A DNA stretch of 64,000 nucleotides from Amycolatopsis oliviviridis (GCF_014654365.1 NZ_BNAY01000009.1:124001-188000); one strand, 5' to 3'; positions 8,709 to 17,502 are shown, numbered from the stretch's first letter. Program-made: numbers and translations. Notes: a model not told the origin generated them from the sequence alone.

Positions 8709-10012
8709 TGGCGAAGATCGTGGGCATGGAGGTGCTCGACGTCCGCTTCCCCACCTCGCGGGAGCTGGACGGTTCGGACGCCATGAACCCGGACCCGGAC
8801 TACTCGGCCGCGTACGTCGTGCTCCACACCGACGGCGGCCCCGACGGCTACGGCCTCGCGTTCACCATCGGACGCGGCAACGACGTCCAGGCCGCGGCGA
8901 TCCGCGCGCTGGAACCGCACGTCGTCGGCCTGGACGTGCCGACCGACGCGGCCGCGCTCGGCGCCCTGTCGCGGGCGCTGGTCGGCGACTCGCAACTGCG
9001 GTGGCTCGGCCCGGAAAAGGGGGTCGCGCACATGGCGATCGGCGCGGTGGTCAACGCCGCCTGGGATCTCGCCGCGCGGATCGCCGGCCTCCCGGTCTGG
9101 CGTTTCGCCGCCCAGATGTCGCCCGAGGAGCTCGTTTCCCTCGTCGACTTCCGCTACCTGTCCGACGCGCTGACCGAGCAGGAGGCGCTGGACATCCTCC
9201 GCGCCGCCGAGCCCGGCCGCGCCGAGCGGATCGCGAAGATCGAGCGAGACGGATACCGCGCGTACAGCACTTCCCCCGGCTGGCTCGGGTACTCGGACGC
9301 GAAACTCGTCCGGCTCGCCGAACAGGCGGTCGCGGACGGCTTCGAGATGATCAAGCTGAAGGTCGGCGGTGATCTCGCCGACGACGTCCGCCGGGTGAAG
9401 CTCGCCCGCGAGACCGTCGGCCCGGACATCCGCGTCGCGGTCGACGCGAACCAGCGCTGGGACGTCTCGACGGCGATCGCCTGGATGACCGAGCTCGCGC
9501 CGTACGACCCGTACTGGATCGAGGAACCCACCTCACCGGACGACGTGCTCGGGCACGCCGCGATCGCCAAGGCCGTGTCCCCGATCCGGGTGGCCACCGG
9601 TGAGCACGTCCAGAACCGCGTGGTGTTCAAGCAACTGCTGCAGGCGGGCGCGATCTCGGTGCTGCAGCTGGACGCCGCCCGGGTCGGCGGGTTCAACGAG
9701 AACCTCGCGATCCTGTTGCTGGCGGCCAAATTCGACGTCCCGGTGTGCCCGCACGCCGGCGGGGTCGGACTGTGCGAACTCGTGCGGCACCTGTCGATGT
9801 TCGACTTCGCGGCGGTGTCCGGTTCCGACGCCGACCGGTCCATCGAATGGGTCGACCACCTCCACGAGCACTTCACCGACCCGGCGGTCGTGACCGGCGG
9901 CCGCTACCTGGCACCCTCCGCGCCGGGCTTCTCGGCCCGGATGCACGACGCGACCCTGCGCCGGTTCACCTTCCCCGACGGTCCTGAATGGACGGAGATC
10001 GACAGTGAGTGA
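8708..10012 (+). CDS. L-fuconate dehydratase (enolase superfamily)
   Basis: The 434-residue protein belongs to the mandelate-racemase group of the enolase superfamily. It has the catalytic KxK as MIKLKVGG near 220, and metal ligands in VDANQRWD, IEEPTSPDD and ATGEHVQNR. A CPHAGGVGL segment carries the acid/base histidine. The long N-terminal capping region with a SDAMNPDPDYSAAYV-type block is characteristic of L-fuconate dehydratases, which convert L-fuconate to 2-keto-3-deoxy-L-fuconate. The ATG at 8708 shares a base with the preceding TGA, and the end overlaps the SDR gene by eight bases, so the three enzymes are translationally coupled. Confidence 0.9.
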   Translation: MAKIVGMEVLDVRFPTSRELDGSDAMNPDPDYSAAYVVLHTDGGPDGYGLAFTIGRGNDVQAAAIRALEPHVVGLDVPTDAAALGALSRALVGDSQLRWLGPEKGVAHMAIGAVVNAAWDLAARIAGLPVWRFAAQMSPEELVSLVDFRYLSDALTEQEALDILRAAEPGRAERIAKIERDGYRAYSTSPGWLGYSDAKLVRLAEQAVADGFEMIKLKVGGDLADDVRRVKLARETVGPDIRVAVDANQRWDVSTAIAWMTELAPYDPYWIEEPTSPDDVLGHAAIAKAVSPIRVATGEHVQNRVVFKQLLQAGAISVLQLDAARVGGFNENLAILLLAAKFDVPVCPHAGGVGLCELVRHLSMFDFAAVSGSDADRSIEWVDHLHEHFTDPAVVTGGRYLAPSAPGFSARMHDATLRRFTFPDGPEWTEIDSE

Positions 10013-10763
10013 GTTCGAAGGCCTCGTCGCCGCCGTCACCGGCGGTGCCTCCGGGATCGGCCGGGCCACCGCGGACCTGCTGGCCGCGCGCGGCGCGACG
10101 GTCGCGGTCCTCGACCTGAATCCCGGCGACCTCCCCGGAGGTCTCACCGGTTTCCGGTGCGACGTCGGCTCCGACGACGAGGTGCGCTCGGCGATCGGCG
10201 CGGTCGCGGACCGCTTCGGCAGGCTCGACGTCCTGGTCAACAACGCGGGCATCGGCGCACAGGGCGACGTCACCGCCAACAGCGACGACGAATGGCACCG
10301 CGTGCTCGATGTCAACGTCGTCGGCATGGTGCGGCTCGCGCGGGCGGCCTTGCCGCATCTGAAGAACTCGCCGTCGGCCGCGATCGTCAACACCTGTTCG
10401 ATCGCCGCGTGGGCCGGCTTGCCCAACCGCGCGCTGTACTCGGCCAGCAAGGGCGCGGTGCTCTCGCTGACCCTGGCGATGGCGACCGACCACCTCGCCG
10501 ACCGGATCCGCGTCAACTGCGTCTGCCCCGGGACCGCGGACACCCCGTGGGTCGGCAGGCTCCTCGATTCCGCGGGCGACCCCGAAGCCGAACGGGCCGC
10601 CCTGGCCGCCCGTCAGCCGATGGGCAGGCTGGTGACCGCGGACGAGGTCGCGAACGCGATCGTGTACCTCGCCAGTCCGCTTTCGGCTTCGACCACCGGC
10701 ACGGCGCTCGCCGTCGACGGCGGTATGTACGGGCTGCGCCCGCGCGGTCCGGTCCAGCAGTAG
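10005..10763 (+). CDS. SDR dehydrogenase, probable 2-keto-3-deoxy-L-fuconate dehydrogenase
   Basis: A 252-residue classical SDR. The cofactor motif TGGASGIGRA is at about 11-20, VNNAG near 80, and the catalytic YSASK near 145, with a C-terminal DGGMYGLRP end. In this setting it should oxidise 2-keto-3-deoxy-L-fuconate to the 2,4-diketo acid, using NAD. The short N-terminal basic/acidic pattern after the first strand (VAVLDLN) suits NAD rather than NADP. The GTG start lies inside the end of the dehydratase gene. Confidence 0.85.
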   Translation: MSEFEGLVAAVTGGASGIGRATADLLAARGATVAVLDLNPGDLPGGLTGFRCDVGSDDEVRSAIGAVADRFGRLDVLVNNAGIGAQGDVTANSDDEWHRVLDVNVVGMVRLARAALPHLKNSPSAAIVNTCSIAAWAGLPNRALYSASKGAVLSLTLAMATDHLADRIRVNCVCPGTADTPWVGRLLDSAGDPEAERAALAARQPMGRLVTADEVANAIVYLASPLSASTTGTALAVDGGMYGLRPRGPVQQ

Positions 10764-10801
10764 CTCCCTACCCGGTTCCGGCTGTCGTCAAGGAGGATGC
10801 G

Positions 10802-11845
10802 GTGCGTACGAGGGTGATCAGGGTGGCCGCCGCGGCCACCGCGCTCGGGCTGGCCCTGTCGGCCTGTGGATCCACGAAGGACAACGCCCCGAAACCGGGT
10901 GCCGGTGGAGCGCAGGGCGGCAAGGTCGGCGCGACGATCCCGTTGCTGACCTCGCCGTTCTGGCAGGCCTACAACAACTACGTACCGCTGAAGGCGAAGG
11001 AACAGGGCGTCGAGTCGCTGCCGACGGTCAACGCCGACAGCGACTCGGCGAAGCAGATCACCGACGTCAACACCTTGCTCAACCAGGGCATCAAGGGTCT
11101 CGTCGTGACGCCGATCGACTCCGCCGCCGTCGTGGCGGGCCTCAAGGCCGCGGAGAACAAGGGCGTCCCGGTCGTGGCGGTCGACGTCGCGCCCGAGAGC
11201 GGCAAGGTCGCGATGGTGGTGCGCGCGGACAACAAGGCGTACGGCACCAAGGCCTGCGAGGCGATCGGCGCGAAGGTCACGTCGGGCAAGGTCGTGCAGG
11301 TCATGGGTGATCTCGCCTCGGTCAACGGCCGCGACCGCTCCGAGGCGTTCCGGGAATGCATGAAGGCGAAGTTCCCGGGCGTTCAGGTGCTGGAGGTCGC
11401 CGCCGAATGGAAGGCGGACAAGGCTTCGTCCGGTTTGGACAGTCTGCTGACCGCCAACCCGGACATCAAGGCCGTGTACATGCAGGCGGGCGGTGTCTAC
11501 CTGGCGCCGACGCAGCAGGCGCTCAAACGCAAGAACCTCTACTTCCCGGTCGGCGACCCCCAACACGTCGTGCTGGTCAGCAACGACGGCATCCCGCAGG
11601 AACTGGCCGCGATCCGCGCGGGCGAACTCGACGCGACCGTCTCCCAGCCCGCCGACGACTACGCCAAGTACGGCATGTACTGGATCAAGAAGGCGATGGC
11701 GGGGGAGACCTTCAAGGCCGGGCCGACCGACCACGGCAGCACGATCGTCGAGGTCCGGCCCGGGATCCTGGAGGACCAGCTCCCCGCGCCCGTCGTCACC
11801 AAGGACAACGTGGACGACAAGGCCCTCTGGGGGAACAACCTGTGA
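10802..11845 (+). CDS. sugar ABC transporter substrate-binding lipoprotein (CUT2/RbsB type)
   Basis: A 347-residue periplasmic-binding-fold protein. It begins with a basic n-region, a hydrophobic stretch and a lipobox LSAC, so it should be a membrane-anchored lipoprotein. The mature part has the RbsB-like pattern TIPLLTSPFWQAYNN, VVTPIDSAAVVAGLKAA, NGRDRSEAF and VVLVSNDGIPQEL. Together with the next two genes it forms a CUT2 importer. L-fucose is the likely cargo because catabolic genes for it lie on both sides. AAGGAGG stands five bases before the GTG start. The end overlaps the ATPase start. Confidence 0.88.
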   Translation: MRTRVIRVAAAATALGLALSACGSTKDNAPKPGAGGAQGGKVGATIPLLTSPFWQAYNNYVPLKAKEQGVESLPTVNADSDSAKQITDVNTLLNQGIKGLVVTPIDSAAVVAGLKAAENKGVPVVAVDVAPESGKVAMVVRADNKAYGTKACEAIGAKVTSGKVVQVMGDLASVNGRDRSEAFRECMKAKFPGVQVLEVAAEWKADKASSGLDSLLTANPDIKAVYMQAGGVYLAPTQQALKRKNLYFPVGDPQHVVLVSNDGIPQELAAIRAGELDATVSQPADDYAKYGMYWIKKAMAGETFKAGPTDHGSTIVEVRPGILEDQLPAPVVTKDNVDDKALWGNNL

Positions 11846-13401
11846 GCGCGCTGCCCGCCGGGTCCGCCGCCGTGCCGGTGGTCAGCGCACAGGGCGTCGG
11901 GAAACGCTACGGCCCGACCGTGGCGCTGTCCGACGTCAGCCTCACCGTGCACCCCGGCGAGTCGCACGCGCTCGTGGGACGCAACGGGGCCGGGAAGTCG
12001 ACGCTGGTCTCGATCCTCACCGGACTGTCCAAAACGGACACCGGATCGGTCGAGTTCGGCGGCGTCCCCGCGCCGCCCTTGTCCAGGCAGGACGACTGGA
12101 AACGCGCGGTCGCCTGTGTCTACCAGCACGCGATGGTCGTCCCGCAGCTGACCGTCGCGGAGAATCTTTTCCTGAATCGGCAGTCCGAGGTACTTTTTCC
12201 CGCCGAGGGCTCATCAAAACAGTCGGGCAAGGGTTTCGCGATCGGCTGGCAGCGGCTGCGCCGTCAGGCCAGGGAACTGCTCGACTCCTGGGATGTCGGT
12301 GTCGACGTCGACACCCCGGCCGGTGAGCTTTCGGTCGAGGAGCGGCAGTTCGTCGAGATCGCCCGGGCGCTGTCCTACGGCGCCCGGTTCATCGTGCTCG
12401 ACGAGCCGACCGCGCAGCTGGACAGCCAGGCGATCGACCGGCTGTTCGGGCGGATGCGCCAGATGCAGGCGAACGGGGTGACCTTCCTGTTCATCTCGCA
12501 TCACCTCCACGAGGTGTACGAGGTGTGCCAGGCCGTCACCGTCCTGCGCGACGCCAAGCACATCCTCACCGCGCCGGTCTCGGAAGTCGGCCGGGCCGAA
12601 CTGATCGACGCGATGACCGGCGAGCAGGGCGGGCTTTCCGTCCGCGACGCCTCGACGCGTGAGGCGCTCGCGCCGGACGCCGGCGAGGTGCTGGCCGTCG
12701 ACGGGCTTTCCGGTGACGGCTTCGAGGACGTGACGTTCCGGATCCATCGCGGCGAGGTGATTGGGCTCGCGGGCAGCAACGCCAGCGGCAAGCACCAGGT
12801 CGCCGAAACGGTGTACGGACTGCGTTCGCCGGTTTCCGGCACGATCCGGGTGGACGGGAAACCGCTGAAACCGGGCGACATCCCGGCCGCGATCCGCGCC
12901 GGGATCGGCTGTGTGCCGCGGGACCGGCATCACGAAGGACTGGTCCTCGGGCACTCCATCGCGGACAACGCCACACTGTCCATTTTGGACCGTATGGGCA
13001 AGGGTGGCCTCGCGTCGCCGGGGGCGCGATACTCGACGGCGTCGAAAGCTTTGCAGGACTACGACATCGTCGCGGCCGGCGCCGACCAGCCGGTGTCCGA
13101 TCTTTCCGGGGGAAACCAGCAGAAAGTCGTCCTGGCCCGCGCGCTGGCCGGGGATCCGCGCCTGGTCGTGCTGATCAACCCGACCGCGGGTGTGGACGTG
13201 AAGTCGAAAGAGGCGCTGCTCGCCGTCGTCGACCGGGTGCGTGCCGAGGGCAAGGCGGTCCTGATCGTCAGCGACGAACTGGACGATCTCCGCCTGAGCG
13301 ACCGGGTGCTGGTGCTGCGCGCCGGAGCCGTGGCCGCCGAACACCGGGCGGGCTGGTCCGACGGCGACCTAGTTGCCGACATCGAAGGAGTCGAACGGTG
13401 A
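11842..13401 (+). CDS. sugar ABC transporter ATPase, tandem nucleotide-binding domains (RbsA type)
   Basis: A 519-residue protein with two ATP-binding domains. The first has an intact Walker A GRNGAGKS near 40, a signature-like LSVEERQFVEIARAL, and Walker B FIVLDEPT. The second has GSNASGKHQ in place of a Walker A, LSGGNQQKVVLARAL as signature, and LVVLINPTAGVD where Walker B would normally end in DEP. Degenerate second domains are usual in RbsA-like proteins, but this one lacks the catalytic Glu. The GTG start overlaps the preceding stop as GTGA, and the end overlaps the permease start. It energises fucose uptake by inference. Confidence 0.88.
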   Translation: MSALPAGSAAVPVVSAQGVGKRYGPTVALSDVSLTVHPGESHALVGRNGAGKSTLVSILTGLSKTDTGSVEFGGVPAPPLSRQDDWKRAVACVYQHAMVVPQLTVAENLFLNRQSEVLFPAEGSSKQSGKGFAIGWQRLRRQARELLDSWDVGVDVDTPAGELSVEERQFVEIARALSYGARFIVLDEPTAQLDSQAIDRLFGRMRQMQANGVTFLFISHHLHEVYEVCQAVTVLRDAKHILTAPVSEVGRAELIDAMTGEQGGLSVRDASTREALAPDAGEVLAVDGLSGDGFEDVTFRIHRGEVIGLAGSNASGKHQVAETVYGLRSPVSGTIRVDGKPLKPGDIPAAIRAGIGCVPRDRHHEGLVLGHSIADNATLSILDRMGKGGLASPGARYSTASKALQDYDIVAAGADQPVSDLSGGNQQKVVLARALAGDPRLVVLINPTAGVDVKSKEALLAVVDRVRAEGKAVLIVSDELDDLRLSDRVLVLRAGAVAAEHRAGWSDGDLVADIEGVER

Positions 13402-14411
13402 CCGAACTCATGACCGATCCGAAGACTTCGACGTTCGCGGCCCCGCCGCGCCGCCGGAAGTTCCGCTGGCTGCGCGAACTCGCCCTGGTGCCGGCGCTCG
13501 TCGTGGTGCTGATCATCGGAGGACTGATCAGCGACACGTTCCTGACCTTCGGCAGCATCGTCGGGATCCTGTCCGCCTCGGCGGCGCTGTCGATGGTGGT
13601 GCTGGGCGAATCGCTCGTCCTGCTGACCGGGAAGTTCGACCTGTCGCTGGAATCCACCATGGGCATGGCGCCCGCGCTCGGCGCGATGCTGGTCATCCCG
13701 GTGGCGTCCTCGGGTTTCGGCACGGAGATCCCCGGTTTCGCGGGCATCCTCGCCGTGCTGGTGGCCGGTGCCGCGGTCGGCTTCGTGAACGGGTTCCTGA
13801 TCGTCAAACTGAAGCTGAACGCCTTCATCGTCACGCTGGCGATGCTGACCGTGCTGCGCGGCACGCAGATCGGCTCCACCCAGGGGAAGACGCTCTTCGA
13901 CCAGCTGGACGTGTTCACCGCGCTGGCGACGACCACGTTCATCGGGCTGCCGATGTCGGTGTGGCTGGCCGCGGCGCTGTTCACCGTGTTCGGGCTGGGG
14001 CTGCGGTATCACCGGATCGGCCGGTCGCTGTACGCCATCGGCGGCAACCGGGAGGCCGCGCGGGCCGCCGGTATCCGCGTCGACCGGATCTCGTGGGGTG
14101 TCTTCGTCGTCGCGGGCGTGCTGGCCGCGCTCGGCGGGCTCGCGTACACGGGTTACGTCGGCGCGCTCGGCGCCGATCAGGGCGACGGGCTCATCCTGCA
14201 GGTGTTCGCGGCCGCGGTGATCGGCGGTGTCTCCCTGGACGGTGGGAAGGGCACGCTGGTCGGGGCGCTCACCGGGGTGCTGCTCCTGCAGACGGTCACG
14301 AACCTGCTGCAGGTCGCCCAGGTGCCGCCGGAGTGGCTGAAGGCGATCTACGGCGTGATCATCCTGGTCGCGCTGATCATTTCCCGCTACGCGAGCGGTA
14401 AGGCCCAGTGA
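13398..14411 (+). CDS. sugar ABC transporter permease (CUT2/RbsC type)
   Basis: A 337-residue membrane protein with eight to ten helices. It has the BPD_transp_2 pattern: a long first helix after a basic N-terminus, VGFVNGFLIVKLKLNAFIVTLA in the middle, then the conserved AIGGNREAARAAGIRVDR loop that contacts the ATPase. A glycine-rich C-terminal part, GGVSLDGGKGTLVGAL, follows. It forms the channel of the fucose-type importer with the two preceding gene products and is translationally coupled to the ATPase gene. Confidence 0.88.
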   Translation: MTELMTDPKTSTFAAPPRRRKFRWLRELALVPALVVVLIIGGLISDTFLTFGSIVGILSASAALSMVVLGESLVLLTGKFDLSLESTMGMAPALGAMLVIPVASSGFGTEIPGFAGILAVLVAGAAVGFVNGFLIVKLKLNAFIVTLAMLTVLRGTQIGSTQGKTLFDQLDVFTALATTTFIGLPMSVWLAAALFTVFGLGLRYHRIGRSLYAIGGNREAARAAGIRVDRISWGVFVVAGVLAALGGLAYTGYVGALGADQGDGLILQVFAAAVIGGVSLDGGKGTLVGALTGVLLLQTVTNLLQVAQVPPEWLKAIYGVIILVALIISRYASGKAQ

Positions 14412-14431
14412 TATCTGTCGCGCGCTGACGA

Positions 14432-14501
14432 AAACGCGCCGAAGGGGCGCCGTTGGCCTTCCACGGCGCGGTGGGTGAGGAGGCGCCCCTTCATCGCGTT
14501 T
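14432..14501. terminator. imperfect long inverted repeat between convergent genes
   Basis: Arms 14432-14451 and 14482-14501 pair at 18 of 20 positions around a 30-base loop; the core is GAAGGGGCGCC. It lies 21 bases after the permease stop and before the convergent GntR gene, so it is probably a bidirectional terminator. The ATGAAGGGGC half-motif is shared with the palindrome at 6304-6356. Confidence 0.65.
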
Positions 14502-14611
14502 CCGGGGCCTCCGGCCAAAAGAGGCGCGCGACGGTGAAGTCTCCGTCGGGCGCAGGGCGCCCTTTGGGAGACCTTGTGGTCACTTCGGTGGCCGGTTGGG
14601 AGAGAATTGTG

Positions 14612-15304
14612 TCAGGAACCATCCTCGGCCGTGCCGAGGGCGTTGCGGAGCCACTGCTCCACACCCGCGACGTGCACGGTGGCCCACGAACGCGCCAGTT
14701 CGGGTTCCCGGGCGGCGATGGCCTCGTAGATCGCCGTGTGCTGCTCGCGGGTCTTCGCGACCGCGCCCTCCTGGGTCAGCCCGCGCCAGATGCGGGCGCG
14801 TGCGGTGGGGCCGGACAGGCTGTCCAGCAGCGAGCACAGCACCGGATTCCCGGAGCCGTCGGCGATCTTGCGGTGGAATTGCAGGTCGTTGGCGACCAGC
14901 GCCTCCACCGTCGGCGAGTCGGCCAGTTCGTCGAGCAGGCGGCCTAGTTCCGCGATGTCCTCGTCGCTCATGTGCATCGCGGCCAACGCCGTCGCCGCCG
15001 GTTCGAGGATCCGGCGGACGGCGAGGAAGTCCAGCACGGTGTCGTCGCGGTGGAAGTCCACCACGAACGTCATCGCGTCGAGGAGGAGATTCGGTTCGAG
15101 GCTGGTGACGTACGTCCCGTCGCCCTGGCGGACGTCGAGCACGCGGATCAGGCACAGCGCCTTCACCGCTTCGCGCAGCGAACTGCGGGACAGGCCGAGC
15201 CGCTGGGCCAGTTCGGCCTCTTTCGGCAGCCTGTCGCCAGGAGCAAGCTCGCCGGAGATGATCATGTCCTTGATCTTGTCGATCGCGACATCGGTGACCG
15301 GCAT
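14612..15304 (-). CDS. GntR/FCD-family regulator of fucose genes
   Basis: A 230-residue FadR-type regulator. Residues 1-75 are a GntR winged helix (IDKIKDMIISGELAPGDRLP, then LAQRLGLSRSSLREAVKAL). From about 90 an FCD effector domain follows, with the usual metal-ligand pattern of D/H residues in LVANDLQFHRKIA and EQHTAIYEAIA. It is transcribed away from the mutarotase operon and faces the end of the transporter operon. It probably represses both fucose operons until a sugar-acid intermediate binds. The shared TCGGATGT element in front of both operons supports this. Confidence 0.85.
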   Translation of the reverse strand: MPVTDVAIDKIKDMIISGELAPGDRLPKEAELAQRLGLSRSSLREAVKALCLIRVLDVRQGDGTYVTSLEPNLLLDAMTFVVDFHRDDTVLDFLAVRRILEPAATALAAMHMSDEDIAELGRLLDELADSPTVEALVANDLQFHRKIADGSGNPVLCSLLDSLSGPTARARIWRGLTQEGAVAKTREQHTAIYEAIAAREPELARSWATVHVAGVEQWLRNALGTAEDGS

Positions 15305-15325
15305 GTTCCACCGCCCTCCCCGAAG

Positions 15326-15336
15326 ACCTCGGATGT
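15326..15336. promoter_or_regulatory. second candidate GntR operator (fucose regulon)
   Basis: ACCTCGGATGT matches the palindrome at 7780-7790 at 10 of 11 positions and lies 22 bases upstream of the GntR gene and 47 bases before the mutarotase gene. A separate TGTCA-N2-TGACA palindrome lies just downstream at 15342-15353. Confidence 0.5.
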
Positions 15337-15383
15337 TTGAGTGTCAGTTGACAGAGTGCCATGTTTCGAGTTGAGGAGGCGCG

Positions 15384-15713
15384 GTGACCCACGGTGTCGC
15401 ACTACAAAGAGTGGCACTCCACACCCGGCTGAAGCCGGGCAAGGAGGCCGAATACGAGTCGGTCCACGCCGTCATCCCGCCTGAGCTGGACGAAGCCCTG
15501 CGCGAGGCGGGCGTGCGTTCGTGGCGGATCTGGCGTGACGGTCTCGACCTGTTCCACGTCGTCGAGGTGGAGGACTACGCGAAGATGCGCGCGGCCCTGC
15601 GCGACCATCCGGCCAACATCCCCTGGCAGGCAAGGATGTCGGAACTGCTCGACGTCGAAGACGACTACTCGGGCGGGGATTCGGGCCTCGGCCTGGTTTG
15701 GGAGCTTCCGTGA
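15384..15713 (+). CDS. L-rhamnose/L-fucose mutarotase family protein
   Basis: A 109-residue protein of the RhaM (DUF718) fold. It shows the early ALHTRLKPGKEAEYE strand-turn, HAVIPPELDEALREAGVRSW, and the late HPANIPWQARMSELLD region that is diagnostic for the family. It interconverts the alpha and beta anomers so that the dehydrogenase receives the right form of the sugar. GAGGAGG lies seven bases before the GTG start. The stop overlaps the start of the aldo/keto reductase, and the whole three-gene set reads as one operon. Confidence 0.88.
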   Translation: MTHGVALQRVALHTRLKPGKEAEYESVHAVIPPELDEALREAGVRSWRIWRDGLDLFHVVEVEDYAKMRAALRDHPANIPWQARMSELLDVEDDYSGGDSGLGLVWELP

Positions 15714-16681
15714 AGATGCCCCTGTCCCCGCTGGGGCTCGGCTGCGCGCAGCTGGGCAACCTGTACCACGCCATCACCGACGAGACGGCCGAAGCGACCG
15801 TCCGGCAGGCGTGGGACGAAGGAATCCGGTACTTCGACACCGCCCCGCACTACGGTCTCGGGCTGTCGGAACGACGGCTGGGCGCGGCGCTTTCGGCGTA
15901 TCCGCGCGCGGATTTCGTGGTGTCGACCAAGGTCGGCCGCGTACTGGAACCCGACCCCGGCGGCGCTTCGCGCACCGATTCGCAGGGTTTCGTCGTGCCC
16001 GCGGCCTACAAGAGGCGCTGGGATTTCAGTCGCGACGGGATCCTCCGGTCACTTGAGGACAGTCTGGAACGCCTCGGGCTCGACCGGGTGGACGTCGTCT
16101 ACGTGCACGATCCGGACGAGCATTTCGAGGACACCGTCACCGGCGCGTTCCCCGCGCTGCTCGAACTGCGGGAGCAGGGTGTCGTCGACGCCATCGGGGC
16201 CGGGATGAACCAGGCGCCGATGCTCACGGAGTTCGTCCGCCGCTTCGACCTCGACGTGATCCTGCTGGCGGGCCGGTACACGCTGCTGAACCAGCCCGCT
16301 CTCGACGATCTCCTGCCGCTGTGCGCGGAACGCGGCGTGGACGTGGTCGCCGGGGGAGCGTTCAACGCCGGGATCCTCGCCACCGCGTCGCCGGGCACGA
16401 TGTACGACTATGCCGAGGCGCCCGCGGAACTGGTCGAGCGGGCCCAGCGGATCGCCGAGGTCTGCGAGCGGCACGGGGTCGAACTCCCGCAGGCCGCTCT
16501 GGCGTTGCCCGCCGCGCATCCGGCGGTGGTGTCCGTCGTCGTCGGCGCGCACGATCCCGGCCAGGTCCGGCTCAACGCCGAACGGTTCCGGCGGCCGGTG
16601 CCGCGCGAGTTGTGGACGGACCTGATCCGTGCGGGACTGTTGCGTGAGGACACCGTGCTGCGACAGGAGGAACGGCCGTGA
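15710..16681 (+). CDS. aldo/keto reductase, probable L-fucose (D-threo-aldose) 1-dehydrogenase
   Basis: A 323-residue TIM-barrel AKR. The catalytic tetrad is visible: Asp and Tyr in YFDTAPHYG, Lys in VVSTKVGR, His in DVVYVHDPDE. In the non-phosphorylating fucose route such enzymes oxidise L-fucose at C1 to the lactone with NAD(P). GTG at 15710 is chosen because it overlaps the preceding TGA; an earlier TTG in frame at 15698 is less likely. The stop overlaps the start of the lactonase. Confidence 0.85.
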   Translation: MKMPLSPLGLGCAQLGNLYHAITDETAEATVRQAWDEGIRYFDTAPHYGLGLSERRLGAALSAYPRADFVVSTKVGRVLEPDPGGASRTDSQGFVVPAAYKRRWDFSRDGILRSLEDSLERLGLDRVDVVYVHDPDEHFEDTVTGAFPALLELREQGVVDAIGAGMNQAPMLTEFVRRFDLDVILLAGRYTLLNQPALDDLLPLCAERGVDVVAGGAFNAGILATASPGTMYDYAEAPAELVERAQRIAEVCERHGVELPQAALALPAAHPAVVSVVVGAHDPGQVRLNAERFRRPVPRELWTDLIRAGLLREDTVLRQEERP

Positions 16682-17502
16682 TCGACGCGCACCACCATCT
16701 CTGGGATCCCTCGCGGCGGCACTACCCGTGGATGACCGGCGCGGCGCTGGACCCGATCCGCCGTCCGTACACAGTGGACGATCTCCGCGCGGTGACCTCG
16801 GCGGCCGGGGTGAAGGGGACCGTGCTGGTGCAGACGGTCTCGTCGGAGGAGGAGACGCGCGAGTTCCTCGCCACCGCTGTCGCCGAGCCGCTGATCGCGG
16901 GTGTCGTCGGCTGGACCGACCTCACCGCCCCCGGCGTCGCCGAGCGGGTGGCGGCGTTTTCCGGGCCGCTGGTGGGAATCCGGCATCAGGTGGAGGACGA
17001 GCCGGACCCGTCGTGGCTGACGCGGCCCGACGTCCTGCGCGGTCTGGCCGCGCTCGGCGAGGCCGGGCTGGCGTACGACCTGCTGGTGAAGCCACCTCAG
17101 CTGACGGCAGCCCTCGCCGCCGCGAAAGCGTTGCCGGATCAGGTCTTCGTGCTCGACCACGCCGCGAAGCCGCCGATCTCCTCGGGGGAATGGCAGCCGT
17201 GGGCGGACGGCGTCGCGGCCTTGGGCGAGCTGGACAACGTGTACTGCAAGCTTTCGGGGCTGGTGACCGAGGCGGACTGGGCGGGGTGGAAGGCCGGGCA
17301 GCTGGCTCGGTGGGCGGAGCACGTGCTGGAGTCCTTCGGGGCCTCGCGGCTGATGTTCGGCTCCGACTGGCCGGTCTGCGAACTCGCGGCCGCGTACGAG
17401 GTCGTCGTGGACACGGCCTTTTCGCTGACGGGCTCGCTGAGCGACGCCGAACGGCTGGAGTTCTTCGACGGGACCGCGCGGCGGGCCTACCGCCTCTCGT
17501 GA
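16678..17502 (+). CDS. amidohydrolase-superfamily L-fuconolactonase
   Basis: A 274-residue COG3618-type amidohydrolase. It starts with IDAHHHLWD, the metal-binding HxH, followed by a VLVQTVSS block, a VLDHAAKP segment with a further histidine, and GSDWPV with the metal-ligating aspartate near the end. Members open sugar lactones such as L-fucono-1,5-lactone and L-rhamnono-lactone. The GTG start overlaps the stop of the dehydrogenase. This completes mutarotation, oxidation and lactone opening in one transcript. Confidence 0.88.
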   Translation: MIDAHHHLWDPSRRHYPWMTGAALDPIRRPYTVDDLRAVTSAAGVKGTVLVQTVSSEEETREFLATAVAEPLIAGVVGWTDLTAPGVAERVAAFSGPLVGIRHQVEDEPDPSWLTRPDVLRGLAALGEAGLAYDLLVKPPQLTAALAAAKALPDQVFVLDHAAKPPISSGEWQPWADGVAALGELDNVYCKLSGLVTEADWAGWKAGQLARWAEHVLESFGASRLMFGSDWPVCELAAAYEVVVDTAFSLTGSLSDAERLEFFDGTARRAYRLS

